Part shown: piece by piece, positions 42,370 to 52,320 of the stretch
Numbering within the stretch: position 1 is the first letter of the stretch
Layout: each line of letters opens with the position of its first letter
Source of the DNA: Agapetus fuscipes
Lineage: Eukaryota > Arthropoda > Insecta > Trichoptera > Glossosomatidae
Direction: 5' to 3'
Assembly (NCBI GenBank): GCA_951799405.1
Contig: OX637343.1
Span: forward strand, 12,192,524 to 12,256,523
DNA length: 64,000 nucleotides
Program-made: the position numbers and the translations under genes
Notes under the pieces: generated by a model
What the model saw: only the letters and a program-made list of their open reading frames with translations
Told to the model about the DNA's origin: nothing
Database searches by the model: none

Positions 42370-42497
42370 GTGTACGACCGGTTTCATAAACAAACTTCAT
42401 CAGGTATAAATTATAGTATGTAATAACCGCAGAATAAAAATTCTATGATCTTTGGTAACCTTATAATGTTAAGTGGTTTATGAAACCGGTCGTACAC
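42370..42497. mobile_element. MITE-like 128 bp element with 22 bp perfect TIR
   Basis: GTGTACGACCGGTTTCATAA plus AC (42370-42391) is perfectly inverted at 42476-42497, with TTA on both sides (42367-42369, 42498-42500). A TTA duplication suits Harbinger. But the TIR also contains a hammerhead-like half (GAAACCGGTCGTAC), so a head-to-head pair of Penelope-like terminal repeats is an alternative. Confidence 0.7.
42373..42406 (-). ncRNA. Hammerhead-like core, copy 3 (weak helix II)
   Basis: Minus strand: TAC, CTGATGA, an 11 nt spacer, GAA, the palindrome ACCGGT, C, then GTAC. Helix I (TAC/GTA) and the palindromic helix III match the architecture at 13368, with a GUC cleavage triplet. The spacer AGTTTGTTTAT forms at most one pair, so helix II is nearly absent and activity is doubtful. 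Confidence 0.3.
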
Positions 42498-42551
42498 TTA
42501 TAAATGTTAGCTCATTCTGTAACCATTATCTATGTTTTTAAATTAAGACAT

Positions 42552-42830
42552 TGTTACGAGCGTATGGTAGTATTAGTGCAGATAGTTGATTCTAATCACG
42601 CTGGTGGTACCATCCACTATTTTTGAGAAATCGAGAACAGTCGAGAAACGCTCGTTAAGGCGCTATATATTTGGACCGCAATCGTGTGAGAGACGAGTAT
42701 CGATTGAAACACTGAACCGTGAAGTCGATAAACCAAGAGCTAGAAATCAGTACATTATGTAAAATAAATAAAAATTGCAGTTTAATTAAAAGAACCCAAA
42801 CAAAATAAAAACAATATTATTTAAATTGTG
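42552..42830 (+). mobile_element. Probable solo LTR remnant
   Basis: Starts TGTTACGAGCGTATGG and shares with 52321-52685: CACGCTGGTGG/CACGCTGGTTGG, GAGAAACG, a TATATA/TATAAA region, GAAGTCGATAAA, AGAAA.CAGTACATTAT and AAAATAAATAAA followed by GCAGTTTAATTAAAAGA. The 3' boundary and target duplication are unclear. Confidence 0.6.
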
Positions 42831-43130
42831 TTCAATGCAAATAACGAAGTTAATATAAGAGAGGAAATAAATGATGTATCATTGCAGCTATAATTAGATG
42901 TCGTCTATATTTGTCCACGAAGTCCAGTCCACTCATTTGTTGTGACGTTCCATCTAAATATACGAGTACACAAACGATTAATTAAATATTATTCCACAAT
43001 ATGATCTATCTACAATTTATATATTTATCGACCTAGTTTAAAATAGCATATGTATCAACTTATTGAAAATGACAAAACACTAATTCAAATGAAATAGACA
43101 TCATTCAGAATGCTCCGCTCATTTTTGGTA

Positions 43131-43445
43131 ATCTATAATCTAAGTTTATTTTATTTATTTATTTATTTTAGAGACACCAAACAGAACACTGGTAAGTACA
43201 TAGCATATAATACAGAAACATAGTTTAAGCAATAACTGACATATTATTATATATTTTACAAAAACATATTATGAGCAATATCATACATACACACCAGCGT
43301 TCCAGTGATAGGTATCTACAACATACATAATATTATGTTATCAAATTATTAATAAAGTACCTACAAAGCAAGTTGCAAGATATGTTGTCATTTAAGGCTC
43401 ATAATTAATGCATGCCCACAAGCAGGCACATGTAAGTTCGATACA
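43131..43445 (-). mobile_element. T-tail 3' part split by repeat D
   Basis: AATCTATAATCTAAGTT (to 43146) continues at 43370 (AAGTTGCAAGATATG) to GCACATGTAAGTTCG. AAGTT is duplicated at 43142-43146 and 43370-43374. Confidence 0.8.
43147..43369 (-). mobile_element. Repeat D copy inserted in a T-tail
   Basis: (TTTA)n, then GAGACACCAAACAGAACACT and GCGTTCCAGTGATAGGTATC. It is related to 61099-61267, also inside a T-tail. On the minus strand it ends in a (TAAA)n tail, as for a non-LTR 3' end, with a 5 bp duplication. Confidence 0.7.
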
Positions 43446-43449
43446 AGAT

Positions 43450-43704
43450 CTAATCTAATCTAATCTAAGCTGCAAAGATATATATCATTTAAGATTTACA
43501 TTAAATGCATTCCCACAAGCAGACATGTATAATTTCGCGCTAACACATGCCGCATGTGGACCTACAATATAAAAACCCAATCTCAAATGAACATAAGCCC
43601 TGCAACTCTTGCCGTCCTTCCCTGAAACAGGGGTGACATTGGCAAAGTGAACCATTTTTTACAGTATGGGTGGTCAGCCGCATAACAACCTATAAGTCAA
43701 GGAA
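43450..43704 (-). mobile_element. Full T-tail copy
   Basis: CTAATCTAATCTAATCTAAGC to AACCTATAAGTCAAGGAA. Same subfamily as the LINE-linked copies at 44430 and 46665 (GCAGCTTAGATT, ATGTGTTAGCGCGAAATTAT, GGGCTTATG). Confidence 0.9.
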
Positions 43705-43760
43705 CCAAACAAGACCAAACCAAACAAATAAGCCTTAATTTTATACAAAAACATATGAAC

Positions 43761-44050
43761 AAAATAATATGAAAATTATTAATTTGTTAAGTGCTGTTTT
43801 TGTGTGAGAAACACACTTCAAGAACCCTCTACGATCTTGGTCGTAGAAAGCGCTAATCTCAAACAAGACCCAGTTTCTGCGAAGCTTCATGAATCTTTGG
43901 TAACCGGACTTTTGATAAAGGCTTATTATGACTTTTTTAACTCAACAATGGGCATATTCGAGAATTGTTTTTTTTATGCTCTGCCGGGTATCTAACCCGC
44001 AGTCTTCTGATTTTGAATCCGCAGCGTTAACCACTAGACTACGGACCGGT
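43761..44050 (-). mobile_element. SINE A, near full length
   Basis: Minus strand head ACCGGTCCGTAGTCTAGTGG, TTAACGCTGCGGATTC, diverged B box GGGTTAGATACCC, CAGAGCATAAAAAAAAC, ACCAAAGATTCATGAAGC, GCGCTTTCTACGACCAAG, and GTGTTTCTCACACAAAAAC 3' end. Confidence 0.9.
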
Positions 44051-44429
44051 CAAAAGCCTATACATACCAATTCAATCCCAATACTAGACCACATCAGCAT
44101 TTTGATAAGAGCTTACATTGTATAGAGTTGAACTTTTTAATTCATTTTTTGTTCCTTCAAAACCCAGTCACTTTGCTAAGTTGCATCCGTAGCGGATTCC
44201 TAGTATTTCTCTTCATTGTATTATTATGTTTTATTCCTCACGCCACACGTGATCCAACAATAGCACAATGAGTGCTACCCGAAGTATGCTATTAGCTTTA
44301 GTAACTTCAAAGAACTTAATTTTAGGTTTTAAATTTAAGTTTGATCCGGATTTACAGTCGTGTGACGATTTACAAATTATTAACAATTTCAAAATTAACC
44401 TCTCTGCACGACAGTTCATCTTCAGTCGT

Positions 44430-44943
44430 CTAATCTAAGCTGCAAGGATATATACCATTTAAGATTTATATTAAATGCATTCCCACAAGCAGAAATGTAT
44501 AATTTCGCGCTAACACATGCCGCATGTGGACCTACATTATAAGAACCCATCTCAAATGAACATAAGCCCTGCAACTCTTGCCGTCCTTCCCTGAGACAGG
44601 GGTGACATTGGCAAAGTGAACCATTTTTTCACAGTATGGGTGGTCAGCCGCATACCAACCTATAAGTCAAGGAACATACATGTCAAATTACATTTTTAAA
44701 ATCACTAAATTATAATACATGTATGTGAATTATAATACATGTATACTAAATTATAATACATGTAATACTAAATTATAATACATGTATGGACATCAAAAAC
44801 TAACAGAAAACAAATTTTAATTAAAAAACCCTAGCCGCCAACATCACAGATTAACCGCCATTTCTTTCTGTCCTTACACACTTCTTTCATTTCCTCCAGA
44901 GTCATAACCTTCTTCATACAGGCTCTCCTTTTATTATGAGTCT
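44430..44943 (-). mobile_element. 5'-truncated LINE copy: T-tail, spacer and ORF2 C-terminus
   Basis: On the minus strand the last ORF2 codons (RRACMKKVMTLEEMKEVCKD, stop at 44833-44831) start at 44943. A spacer follows containing a local minisatellite (44701-44790), then a complete T-tail (44674-44430). Organisation is identical to the plus-strand copy at 45180-46922. Confidence 0.9.
44701..44790. repeat. ~22 bp minisatellite in LINE 3' UTR spacer
   Basis: AATTATAATACATGTAT recurs four times (near 44708, 44728, 44750 and 44772) with slightly variable spacing. The related spacer at 46590-46660 lacks this expansion. Confidence 0.8.
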
Positions 44944-45158
44944 TATTAAGTCGTCGTGCAGATAGATGCCTCCTAAAGAAGTTATCCCATAACGGTTTGT
45001 CTAATATCCAAAAAGTGTAATTAACTTTGAAATGAATTATAATTTGTAAACTCAATTTAGAATGTATGGAAAGTTAAATGCATATAAGGAGTAGTGGTAG
45101 GTACCTACTAGGTAGTGTCCATTATTTGATGGTAAAACTGAAACAAAAAGTTTAACAC

Positions 45159-45824
45159 TTGGAGTACCTACTGTATTTTAAAAATTATAAGTCAGTCATT
45201 GTTCCCATTTACAAAGGTAAAGAGGACAAAAAAGACTGTCAGAACTTCAGACCAATCAGTCTACTCAGTATACCAGGAAAAATCTTCTGTAAGGTGATTA
45301 TAAAAAATGTGATTCTGACTACTAGTGAAAGGATTTCCGATATACAGTCCGGCTTTATGGCCGGTAGAGGCTGTGTTGATCAGATTTTTACTCTACGACA
45401 ACTTGTTGAAAAACAATTGTGGGTGAGGCGGAAGCTGTTCACGGTCTTTGTAGATCTGGAAAAGGCTTTTGACTCAGTAGACAGAGGTATGTTATGGGAT
45501 GTTTTGAAAGCATACGGAGTGAATGGGGCTCTCCTAGGTGCGGTGCATGCAAACTATGAAAATAGTATAGCATGTGTTCGTATTGATGATGAGTATAGTG
45601 AATGGTTTGAAGTTTTTAAGGGTGTAAGGCAAGGATGTGTGATGAGCCCATGGCTATTTAACATAGTCATGGACAAGTGTGTTCGAGATGCTAGACTTGA
45701 TGATTGTGGATTAATGATAGGAGAGAGCAAAGTGAGTGTACTACTGTATGCGGATGATGCTGTTCTTGTATCGGACTCAGCAGTAGAATTGCAAACGATG
45801 CTCTCTAGATTGAACGTCTGCTAG
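45159..45824 (+). pseudogene. Reverse transcriptase domain, first frame of LINE ORF2
   Basis: Residues 14-40 (VPIYKGKED, FRPISLLSIPGKI) are the usual RT start; GFMAGRGCVDQIF is at 65-77. Motif A FVDLEKAFDSVDR is at 97-109 with its catalytic Asp, GVRQGCVMSPWLFN at 155-168, and the catalytic YADD at 197-200. All polymerase residues visible in this part are intact. The frame ends at LNVC and a stop; the reading continues in another frame (upstream ERLLGNYLKLN), a one-base indel near 45810. It copies element RNA into DNA at a nicked target; this copy cannot make the whole protein. Confidence 0.9.
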
Positions 45825-45832
45825 GTAATTAT

Positions 45833-46567
45833 TTGAAATTGAATGCAAGTAAGACGAAAGTTTTGATTTTTGAAAGAAATGAAGAAAATACGAACTACGA
45901 ATTTAGAATAAACGGAATGAATGTTGATGTGGTAAATACGTTTGTATACTTGGAAAGTAAGTTTGAAAAAGATGGAAGAATGACAGGTGAACTTGAAAGA
46001 AGAGTAATGAAGGGCAGGTGTGTACTGGGTGCCACAGCTTGTATCGCCAAAAATCAAAACATATCTAAGAATGCTCGATTGGCGGTACGCAGTGGCATAC
46101 TTTTACCCACCTTGATGTATGGAAGCGAGGCCTGGACGGTGAATGAAAGTGAAATTAGTAAAGTCCATACTGTTGAAATGGACTTTCTAAGAAGTATGAT
46201 TGGGAAAAAACGGAGTGACAGGGTGAGGAATGATTTTGTAAGAAAAGAATGTGGTGCAAAAGAAAGTGTGAAAGTGAAGATTAAAATAAGTTTGTTAAGA
46301 TGGTTTGGGCATATGGAGAGAATGAATGAGGAAAGACGAAGAAAGTATATATATGTTGGTAGAATAGATGGATGTCGTGGTAGAGGAAGACCGAGAAAGG
46401 TATGGATAGACCAAATATCCGAAATATCCGAAATTGCGAATGAATGGAATATCCAGAGTCATAATCAAAGAAGAGCTTGTATGAAGAAGGTTATGACTCT
46501 GGAGGAAATGAAAGAAGTATGCAAGGATAGAAAGAAATGGCGGTTGATCTGTGATGTTGGCGGCTAG
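45833..46567 (+). pseudogene. LINE ORF2 thumb and C-terminal region, second frame
   Basis: Contains LNASKTKVLIF, NTFVYLESKFEKDGR, LLPTLMYGSEAWTVNE (~90-105), VEMDFLRSMIGKKRSDRVRN, LRWFGHMERMNEERR and GCRGRGRPRKVWIDQISE, with a six-base duplication giving ISEISE. This order is shared by many arthropod non-LTR ORF2 proteins. It ends EMKEVCKDRKKWRLICDVGG. The frame is open from an in-frame position upstream of 45833, so there is no real start here. Confidence 0.9.
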
Positions 46568-46922
46568 GGTTTGTTAAAGTGAAATTGGTTTTATGATTTA
46601 GTTTTTTATGTCCATGTATATATTGTTATTTATTGATTTAAAAAAATGTAATTTGTCATGTATGTTCCTTGACTTATAGGTTGTTATGCGGCTGACCACC
46701 CATAATATAAAAAATTGGTTCACTTTGCCAATGTCACCCCTGTTTCAGGGAAGGACGGCAAGAGTTGCAAGGCTTATGTTCATTTGAGATTGGGTTTTTA
46801 TATTGTAGGTCCACATGCGGCATGTGTTAGCGCGAAATTATACATATCTGCTTGTGGGAATGCATTTAATATAAATCTTAAATGATATATATCTTTGCAG
46901 CTTAGATTAGATTAGATTAGAT

Positions 46923-48477
46923 AAGTATCATTTGCTATCCAACCGTCTTTACCTTCTCTTGATTCATCGCATGAAATATTAAAAAATAAATGTAAAAGAA
47001 AGTGACACAGATTTTTAATGAGACCGCATAGGAAAGCAACACGAGTAGCGTTTTCCCGCCACACAACTGTCACCCCATTCAGTTGCCGCCCTGCCTCTGC
47101 AACGTTCCTTTTTCAAATGGTATCCTTTTCCTGTTTCAAATTGTATATTTTATTGTTCCTGTTTTCAAAAAGTGTTTTCTTTTCATTTTTCGTATGATAT
47201 TCAGCTACGTATTTTCTGTTCTGTTTTTTTTTCTTCTTTCAAACGTTTCCCTGTTCCTTTTTTGGATGTTATTCTGTTCCACCCCAGCGTACAAAAAGTC
47301 GTGTAACGTTTTTTGTCCTTTTTAAGTGTCACATCGTAGCCTAGAAAATTTCAGAATTCAAAATAATATCTAACAAAATATAGAATACTTGAGTTTGACA
47401 TCATACCAACTTCATTACATGTTCTATTTACTTTAAAGAATAGAATCGGCACAATAAAATCCACAGACAAAGTGTGACGTTTACCAGACAGGTTGCTAGA
47501 GAAATAGAAAACCAATATTTTGTTGCGGAAGCTAAGAGTGGCTTGATGCAGTGACTCTTGGAAGGGAATGATTAATGGGATAATTTGACGTCTAATGTAC
47601 ATTCGTGAAAAAAGTACCTAGTTACGTTTTGTGTTTATTAAAAAACTTCAGGACACATAAACAAGTAGGGTTGGCAGGCCTGACGTGATATTTTTATCCT
47701 TAGTGCTCTATGGTCTCGTTTGGCGCGCTTTCCGCCGACCTGTCACACTGACAGCCGCAATGGCGTCCGCCCGATAGCGGTCCCAGCGTAATAAACTAAT
47801 AATAAACCTGAAACACACAACGTCTCAACTAAATAACTAGCTCAACACAATTTCAGGCTCTATTGCTACAAAGAATAAGGGCTTGTTTTGATTATAACAG
47901 ACTTGGCTCCCTCTGTTTTAATGCTAGATTCACACCAAGCCAGAATGACATATTTTGATCGAGGCTGTATTTCATCTGGAAAGGGACTACCTTTACTCGC
48001 GTAGGGAGGGTACAGCTTCGAGCCCTTTCAGTGGGATTTTCGATGACGCTTTTGTTTCTCATCGGATATATACGTGATTCCACATCTGTCTCCAAGCTGT
48101 TTTTGGGCTAAAGTTGCTTAAATTCTTCGACCAAATAGGTTTTCTGCGCCTAACGGTGCTATTCTTAGACACTTTCGTCGTCCGTTGAGCCCACATTTTG
48201 CTTAATTTTGATTCTTGAACATTCCTGAAGGAAATAGGCTCGCGTCCTGAGCTCAACGGCCACCCAAACCTAACCTGCAAATGTATGCCAACTTAGACTG
48301 ACACAAATCCAGCTCAGAGACGATTTAAATGGCAGACAGTCGATTTTGACAACTGTCGTATTTAATATTGTATCGTATTTACTTTATTATAATATTTTTT
48401 TGTGATTTGTTTCGTCATTTTGGTCAAATTGACAGAATCCAGGACCTTTTTGCAAACACACAAAAATTAAAGTAGGT
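46923..48477. other. Repeat-poor intergenic stretch
   Basis: No member of the window's repeat families was recognised in ~1.5 kb. T-rich stretch at 47100-47330, AT-rich otherwise. No supported gene. Confidence 0.3.
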
Positions 48478-48513
48478 AAGAATTACCGTGGTGATGAGAC
48501 TTCCAGCCCTAGA
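48478..48513. mobile_element. Solo arm of the 22118 MITE family
   Basis: AAGAATTACCGTGGTGATGA followed by GACTTCCAGCCCTAG matches one terminal arm of the element at 22118-22283. The other arm is absent nearby. Confidence 0.7.
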
Positions 48514-48832
48514 CATAAGACAGAGTAGCACTTGCCAGTTGTCCCCGTCTGTACCTACTAGCTGTAAGGTTTGGGGAAATATGTGTAACTTGAGGCCGGG
48601 TACCTAAAGTCGTAAATCGTGACGTCACAGCTCAGGGCCGCACAATTTGTTAACTTCAAGGGCTGAAAGTGACAGAATGCGGTCCTGTACACACAACGCT
48701 GAAACGTCTGGAACTATAGCTCGGCCATTTAATAATCTTCGGGTATAGTCAAGTAAATTATGATTTGAAAATATCAACCAGGACGGTAACAAATTAGAAA
48801 TATCACAGATATCCACACAATATCTTAAATAA

Positions 48833-48905
48833 GAGGTTGATTCGAGGCTGATCACTCATACTGTAAAAGATAGTAGTAATTATTCTAATGTTACCCTTTA
48901 ATTCG
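48833..48905 (+). mobile_element. Possible T-tail 5' fragment
   Basis: GGTTGATTCGAGGCTGATCA, CTCATACTGTAAAAGATAG and AATGTTACCC are in T-tail order but strongly diverged. Confidence 0.4.
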
Positions 48906-49358
48906 CGGAAACGCGATTATGGTTATAGAGTATATGAGTACTATAACAATAAACGCTTGGCGTGATTAATGCGACGATAAAAAATTAGATGAGCTCTCAC
49001 TTAAAAATAGGGATGAAAAAATGTGATGTCATTCGGCCAGGTTAGGAGTTAGTTCCGGATGTGACTACGGGCCACGACCGGCGCTGACGCTACAAAGCCT
49101 AGTTATGTTGTTTGTTTGTTTGTTATATTGTTGTTTTTTTATTTTATTTTGTCCCTTATAAATAAGCGTACGTATTAAACACAATATTTATTAAGGTGTG
49201 TCACCGTGATCTGTGTGTGTCACACTCAAATACAAAATTTCATTTTTAGTATTCCATGGAGTGAATATTCGATTTTGAATTTAAAGCCTGCCTTCCTGCA
49301 TATTTTTCTTCATTTTTGTTGACTGGTTGTCATGACGACGCCCCCACCCAACTATTCT

Positions 49359-49506
49359 GTCCCCAAGTATAAAACTATACGTTTAAACTAAACCAAAAGT
49401 GTTCTGAAACTGAAACGTCCACTATAAGCTCTGTTTACTTTCCGTACATTTTTGGTAAAAACTGATGCTGCGTTTAAACGCGGAGTTTTATACTCGGGTT
49501 ACTGTC
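49359..49506. repeat. Imperfect inverted repeat
   Basis: CCCCAAGTATAAAACTATACG with TTTAAAC (49361-49388) opposes GTTTAAACGCGGAGTTTTATACTCGGG (49472-49498). It is likely a decayed MITE. Confidence 0.45.
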
Positions 49507-49806
49507 ACCGGAAGTGCTGTCGCTACGAGGGCGGGACGATTCACAACCGGATGTAAGCGATGGCCATTTTGAATTTAAAAAAAAAAAAAAAACTATGGCA
49601 CCCAAAGGAGGCCAGCTGAGCTATAAATTGTACCGCGTTTTACATTAAAACCCCGATACATACTGTTATTTTTTAGCGGGTTCTATTTAATCAAATCTGC
49701 GGTTTATGTACATATTTTACACAATTTATTTATTCACTTTCGGTTCTGACAGTGTTTTACATGTGAACAATAGGTAACACGGTTGATTTATATCTGATAT
49801 TCCAAG

Positions 49807-50231
49807 CATGGGTGTACCCAGGAAGGGCCAGGGGGAGGCAGCTGCCCCCCCCCCCCTAAACTAATCTAATCTAACTTGCAAAAATATTATGTTACATTGG
49901 AGATTCACATTACATACATTCCCACAACCAGACACGTACAAGTTCGCGCTTGCACATGCCTCATGTGAACCTACAATATCAAAAACAAATCTCAAATGAG
50001 CATACACCCTGCAACTCTTGCCGTCCTTCCGAGAAACAGGGGTGACATTGGCAAAGTGAACCATTTTTACAGCATGGGTGGTCAGCCGCATACCAACCTA
50101 TAAGTCAAGGAACTCCTTGGAAGTTAAAATTTACGTACATTGTTATTAAATTTTATTATAATTATTGAAATGCCCATTTTACTACTATGGCTTGCCCTCC
50201 CCCCCTAGGTCGGTACCTAGGTACGCCCATG
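49807..50231. mobile_element. hAT-like MITE with perfect 8 bp TSD, split by a T-tail
   Basis: Termini CATGGGTGTACCCAGG and CCTAGGTACGCCCATG are inverted (two differences). ATTCCAAG flanks at 49799-49806 and 50232-50239. The interior has C/G tracts. Without the T-tail the element would be ~173 bp. Confidence 0.85.
49861..50112 (-). mobile_element. Full T-tail nested in a hAT-like MITE
   Basis: CTAATCTAATCTAACTTGCA to CCTATAAGTCAAGGAAC. Both canonical ends are present. Subfamily with TCCAATGTAAC and GAGGCATGTGCAAG. Confidence 0.9.
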
Positions 50232-50317
50232 ATTCCAAGGATCTTTATCCTAATTTAAACAGATTATTGAGATCATTCCCGAAACATGGGGAATCGTTAC
50301 ATACCACCGAACGGGAA

Positions 50318-50361
50318 ACACCGAAACGGGAAATTATTTCCGACACCCTCGGTGAGATTGG
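50318..50361 (-). mobile_element. SINE B fragment
   Basis: CACCGAAACGGGAAATTATTT, then GACACCCTCGGTGAGATTGG. It ends where the Mutator-like element's target duplication begins. Confidence 0.7.
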
Positions 50362-50370
50362 AACCCGGGC

Positions 50371-50827
50371 GCGTGTTCCCATTCCACGACCTAAAAGGAA
50401 TCTTTACTCAGACAAGCACACGGAAAAAAATTAATTCATCAAGTAGTTTCAGTTTTTCCATATTTACTCAAAAACTATTGACATTATAAAAAAACGGTTT
50501 CGATACTACACTAGACAATGTATAGTTCTATAAATAGAATGAAAAAAAAAATTCCAAAACATAGCACACACGAGAAAGTAGCTACAGAAGTGAAAAAAAC
50601 GTATTTTTTTAAATATTTTTTTGTGGTCGCAATTTTTAAGTTATATATTTTGTTTAAACTTTATAATTAAGATAAAAAATTAATAAACATGCTTGATTTT
50701 TTTCATTACTGTCACTTTTTTGCTAAGACCATAAAGTGTAAGAAACAATAACGGCAGATTTAGGGTATGATACTTCCGTGTGCTGTCTGAGTAAAGATTC
50801 CTTTTAGGTCGTGGAATGGGAACACGC
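50371..50827. mobile_element. Mutator-like MITE with 9 bp TSD and ~54 bp TIR
   Basis: GCGTGTTCCCATTCCACGAC followed by CTAAAAGGAATCTTTACTCA and GACA (50371-50414) is perfectly inverted at 50784-50827, with further matches inside. AACCCGGGC flanks at 50362-50370 and 50828-50836. A 9 bp duplication with long TIRs is characteristic of Mutator-like elements. The 350 bp interior is AT-rich, non-coding, and contains shared repeat S (50690-50760). Confidence 0.85.
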
Positions 50828-51105
50828 AACCCGGGCCCGTTGTGTCACATTCTTTATTCGCATCCATTTTCTCTCTTACACCGCGCTGACGCGTTATCTT
50901 TGCGTTGCCATGGTTACCGCAGTAAATACCCCTGATAAGTTGGAATTGCATTACATGCCGGCGCGGAGCGTTATTGAGTGAATGACCTCAGCAGGAGTGG
51001 TCAGTGAGCAGAGAGCACGCCTGCGTGGGAAGTCTACACCATGATAATGAAATAATAAGCCATCTCCTGAGTTGGTGGCCGCTCTTCACTGGCTCTCGAT
51101 GCGTT

Positions 51106-51198
51106 TTAAAATAATAATAAAATCTTTATTCCAGCTCGGTCACGCGGAGGGTGCAATACGTGACTGGTCATATAAATAAGAAATACATTGATCAAAAA
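51106..51198 (-). mobile_element. Repeat E copy
   Basis: ATAATAATAATAAAATCTTT, CCAGCTCGGTCACGCGGAGG and GTGCAATACGTGACTGG match 10021-10101. The A-rich sequence up to ~51420 may belong to the same element (minus-strand non-LTR 3' UTR). Confidence 0.55.
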
Positions 51199-51539
51199 AT
51201 ACAGGAAAAATAGAAACAGAGAAAGAAAATATAAACAGAGAAGAAAATTACATTGGAAGAAGATAAACATTGATCGAAAGAAACATAAGAAATAACATTA
51301 AGATAAGCCTTGTACCTCTTGCCACCTTTCTTGAAGCTAGTGTGCCTTGAGGAAAAAAGGACAGGGAAGAAAAGGCTAGGTAATATATAAGCCTTAGGTT
51401 CCCTGCCCAATGACGTCATATGCCCAACTCCCACTTCAGGCCTCGTCTGCTAAACTAGATGCTTGTTTTCCAAAAGAAAAAAAGGAAATTTTGGATAAGA
51501 GTAAGACATATATGTATTGACAAAAAAAGAGAACTTACT

Positions 51540-51622
51540 TAGCTTACACGGCTGGCTGATGATGCTGAAGGTTTCCCGGGATTTGGATGACGGCAACAGA
51601 TCCCGGAAAACATCGCTTCAGC
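51540..51622. repeat. Small copy of the 4019 foldback family
   Basis: AGCTTACACGGCTGGCTGAT followed by GATGCTGAAGGTTTCCCGGG matches the sequence at 3998-4025. CGGCAACAGATCCCGGAAAA with CATCGCTTCAGC matches 4612-4645. The intervening part is deleted, leaving a compact hairpin. Confidence 0.65.
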
Positions 51623-51827
51623 AAAAAAGAGAAATAATCCTAAAATTGATTTATTTGAAAAGTAATAATACCAGCGACCATAAAAACACACAATCTTAAG
51701 AAGCATTAATGTCTTTAAGTAGACAATACACAACTGACAACAGATTCCGATATTTATCCTAATAATTCCAAGCTCAATCCCACTCAAAACAATCACGACA
51801 AAGTTACGGCTGAGACGTAGGGGTCTT

Positions 51828-51954
51828 CAAAGTGGTTGGTGTGAGGCCGGCCCCCTTACCCGTAAAAATAAATAGGTCCCGAATCGCCACATGCGACCCC
51901 TTCGGGGGTAACGCAGGCAAGAAGTTACACTATATGTGTAGCTTAGTTGCGTTT
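51828..51954 (+). mobile_element. SINE B 3' half
   Basis: GTGGTTGGTGTGAGGCCGGC, CCGTAAAAATAAATAGGTCC, CACATGCGACCCCTTCGGGG and ACACTATATGTGTAGCTTAG. 5' truncated. Confidence 0.9.
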
Positions 51955-52320
51955 TTACATTGTAAAGATGTTGAAGGTTCCATGTCTGCTAAAGCTTGAG
52001 CACCTCCAGCCTTCCATCTGTGATCTCCCGCAGTAGCTACTTGTAGTTATTATTCACATTCAGTCTCCTCTCCTACTGCAGCGTGATTATTGTCACGTTC
52101 CGTGGATCATGCAATCAACACACACAATTATAATATCGCGGCCGAGAGACGTCGCACTTGCAACGAGACCAATGCCTGCAATCCTGCAAAAATACATTCA
52201 TACTAATATACTATCAGTTACTGACGCTGTATCAGTCCCAAATCTGCCCCATTATTGAAGACAACAGTAACTTCTGGTCAGGTGTACAAAAAAAATACCG
52301 CATGATCAACTTAATTAACT

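Larger units (their letters stand above)
45159..46922 (+). mobile_element. Best-preserved T-tail LINE copy (reverse transcriptase region to 3' end)
   Basis: Homology starts at about 45186 within the reverse transcriptase and runs through the ORF2 C-terminus, stop TAG 46565-46567, a ~95 bp spacer and a complete T-tail (46665-46922) ending in ATTAGATTAGATTAGATAAG. The endonuclease and the start of RT are missing, so it is 5' truncated. One frameshift near 45810 separates two long frames, otherwise no stops, so the insertion is young. Clade not decided; it lies in the broad RTE/jockey-like set of insect non-LTR elements. Confidence 0.9.

Noticed and set aside
47083..47325. Membrane-protein-like frame rich in Phe/Leu
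   Set aside because: Hydrophobicity is explained by a T-rich tract; no start context or homologous pattern.
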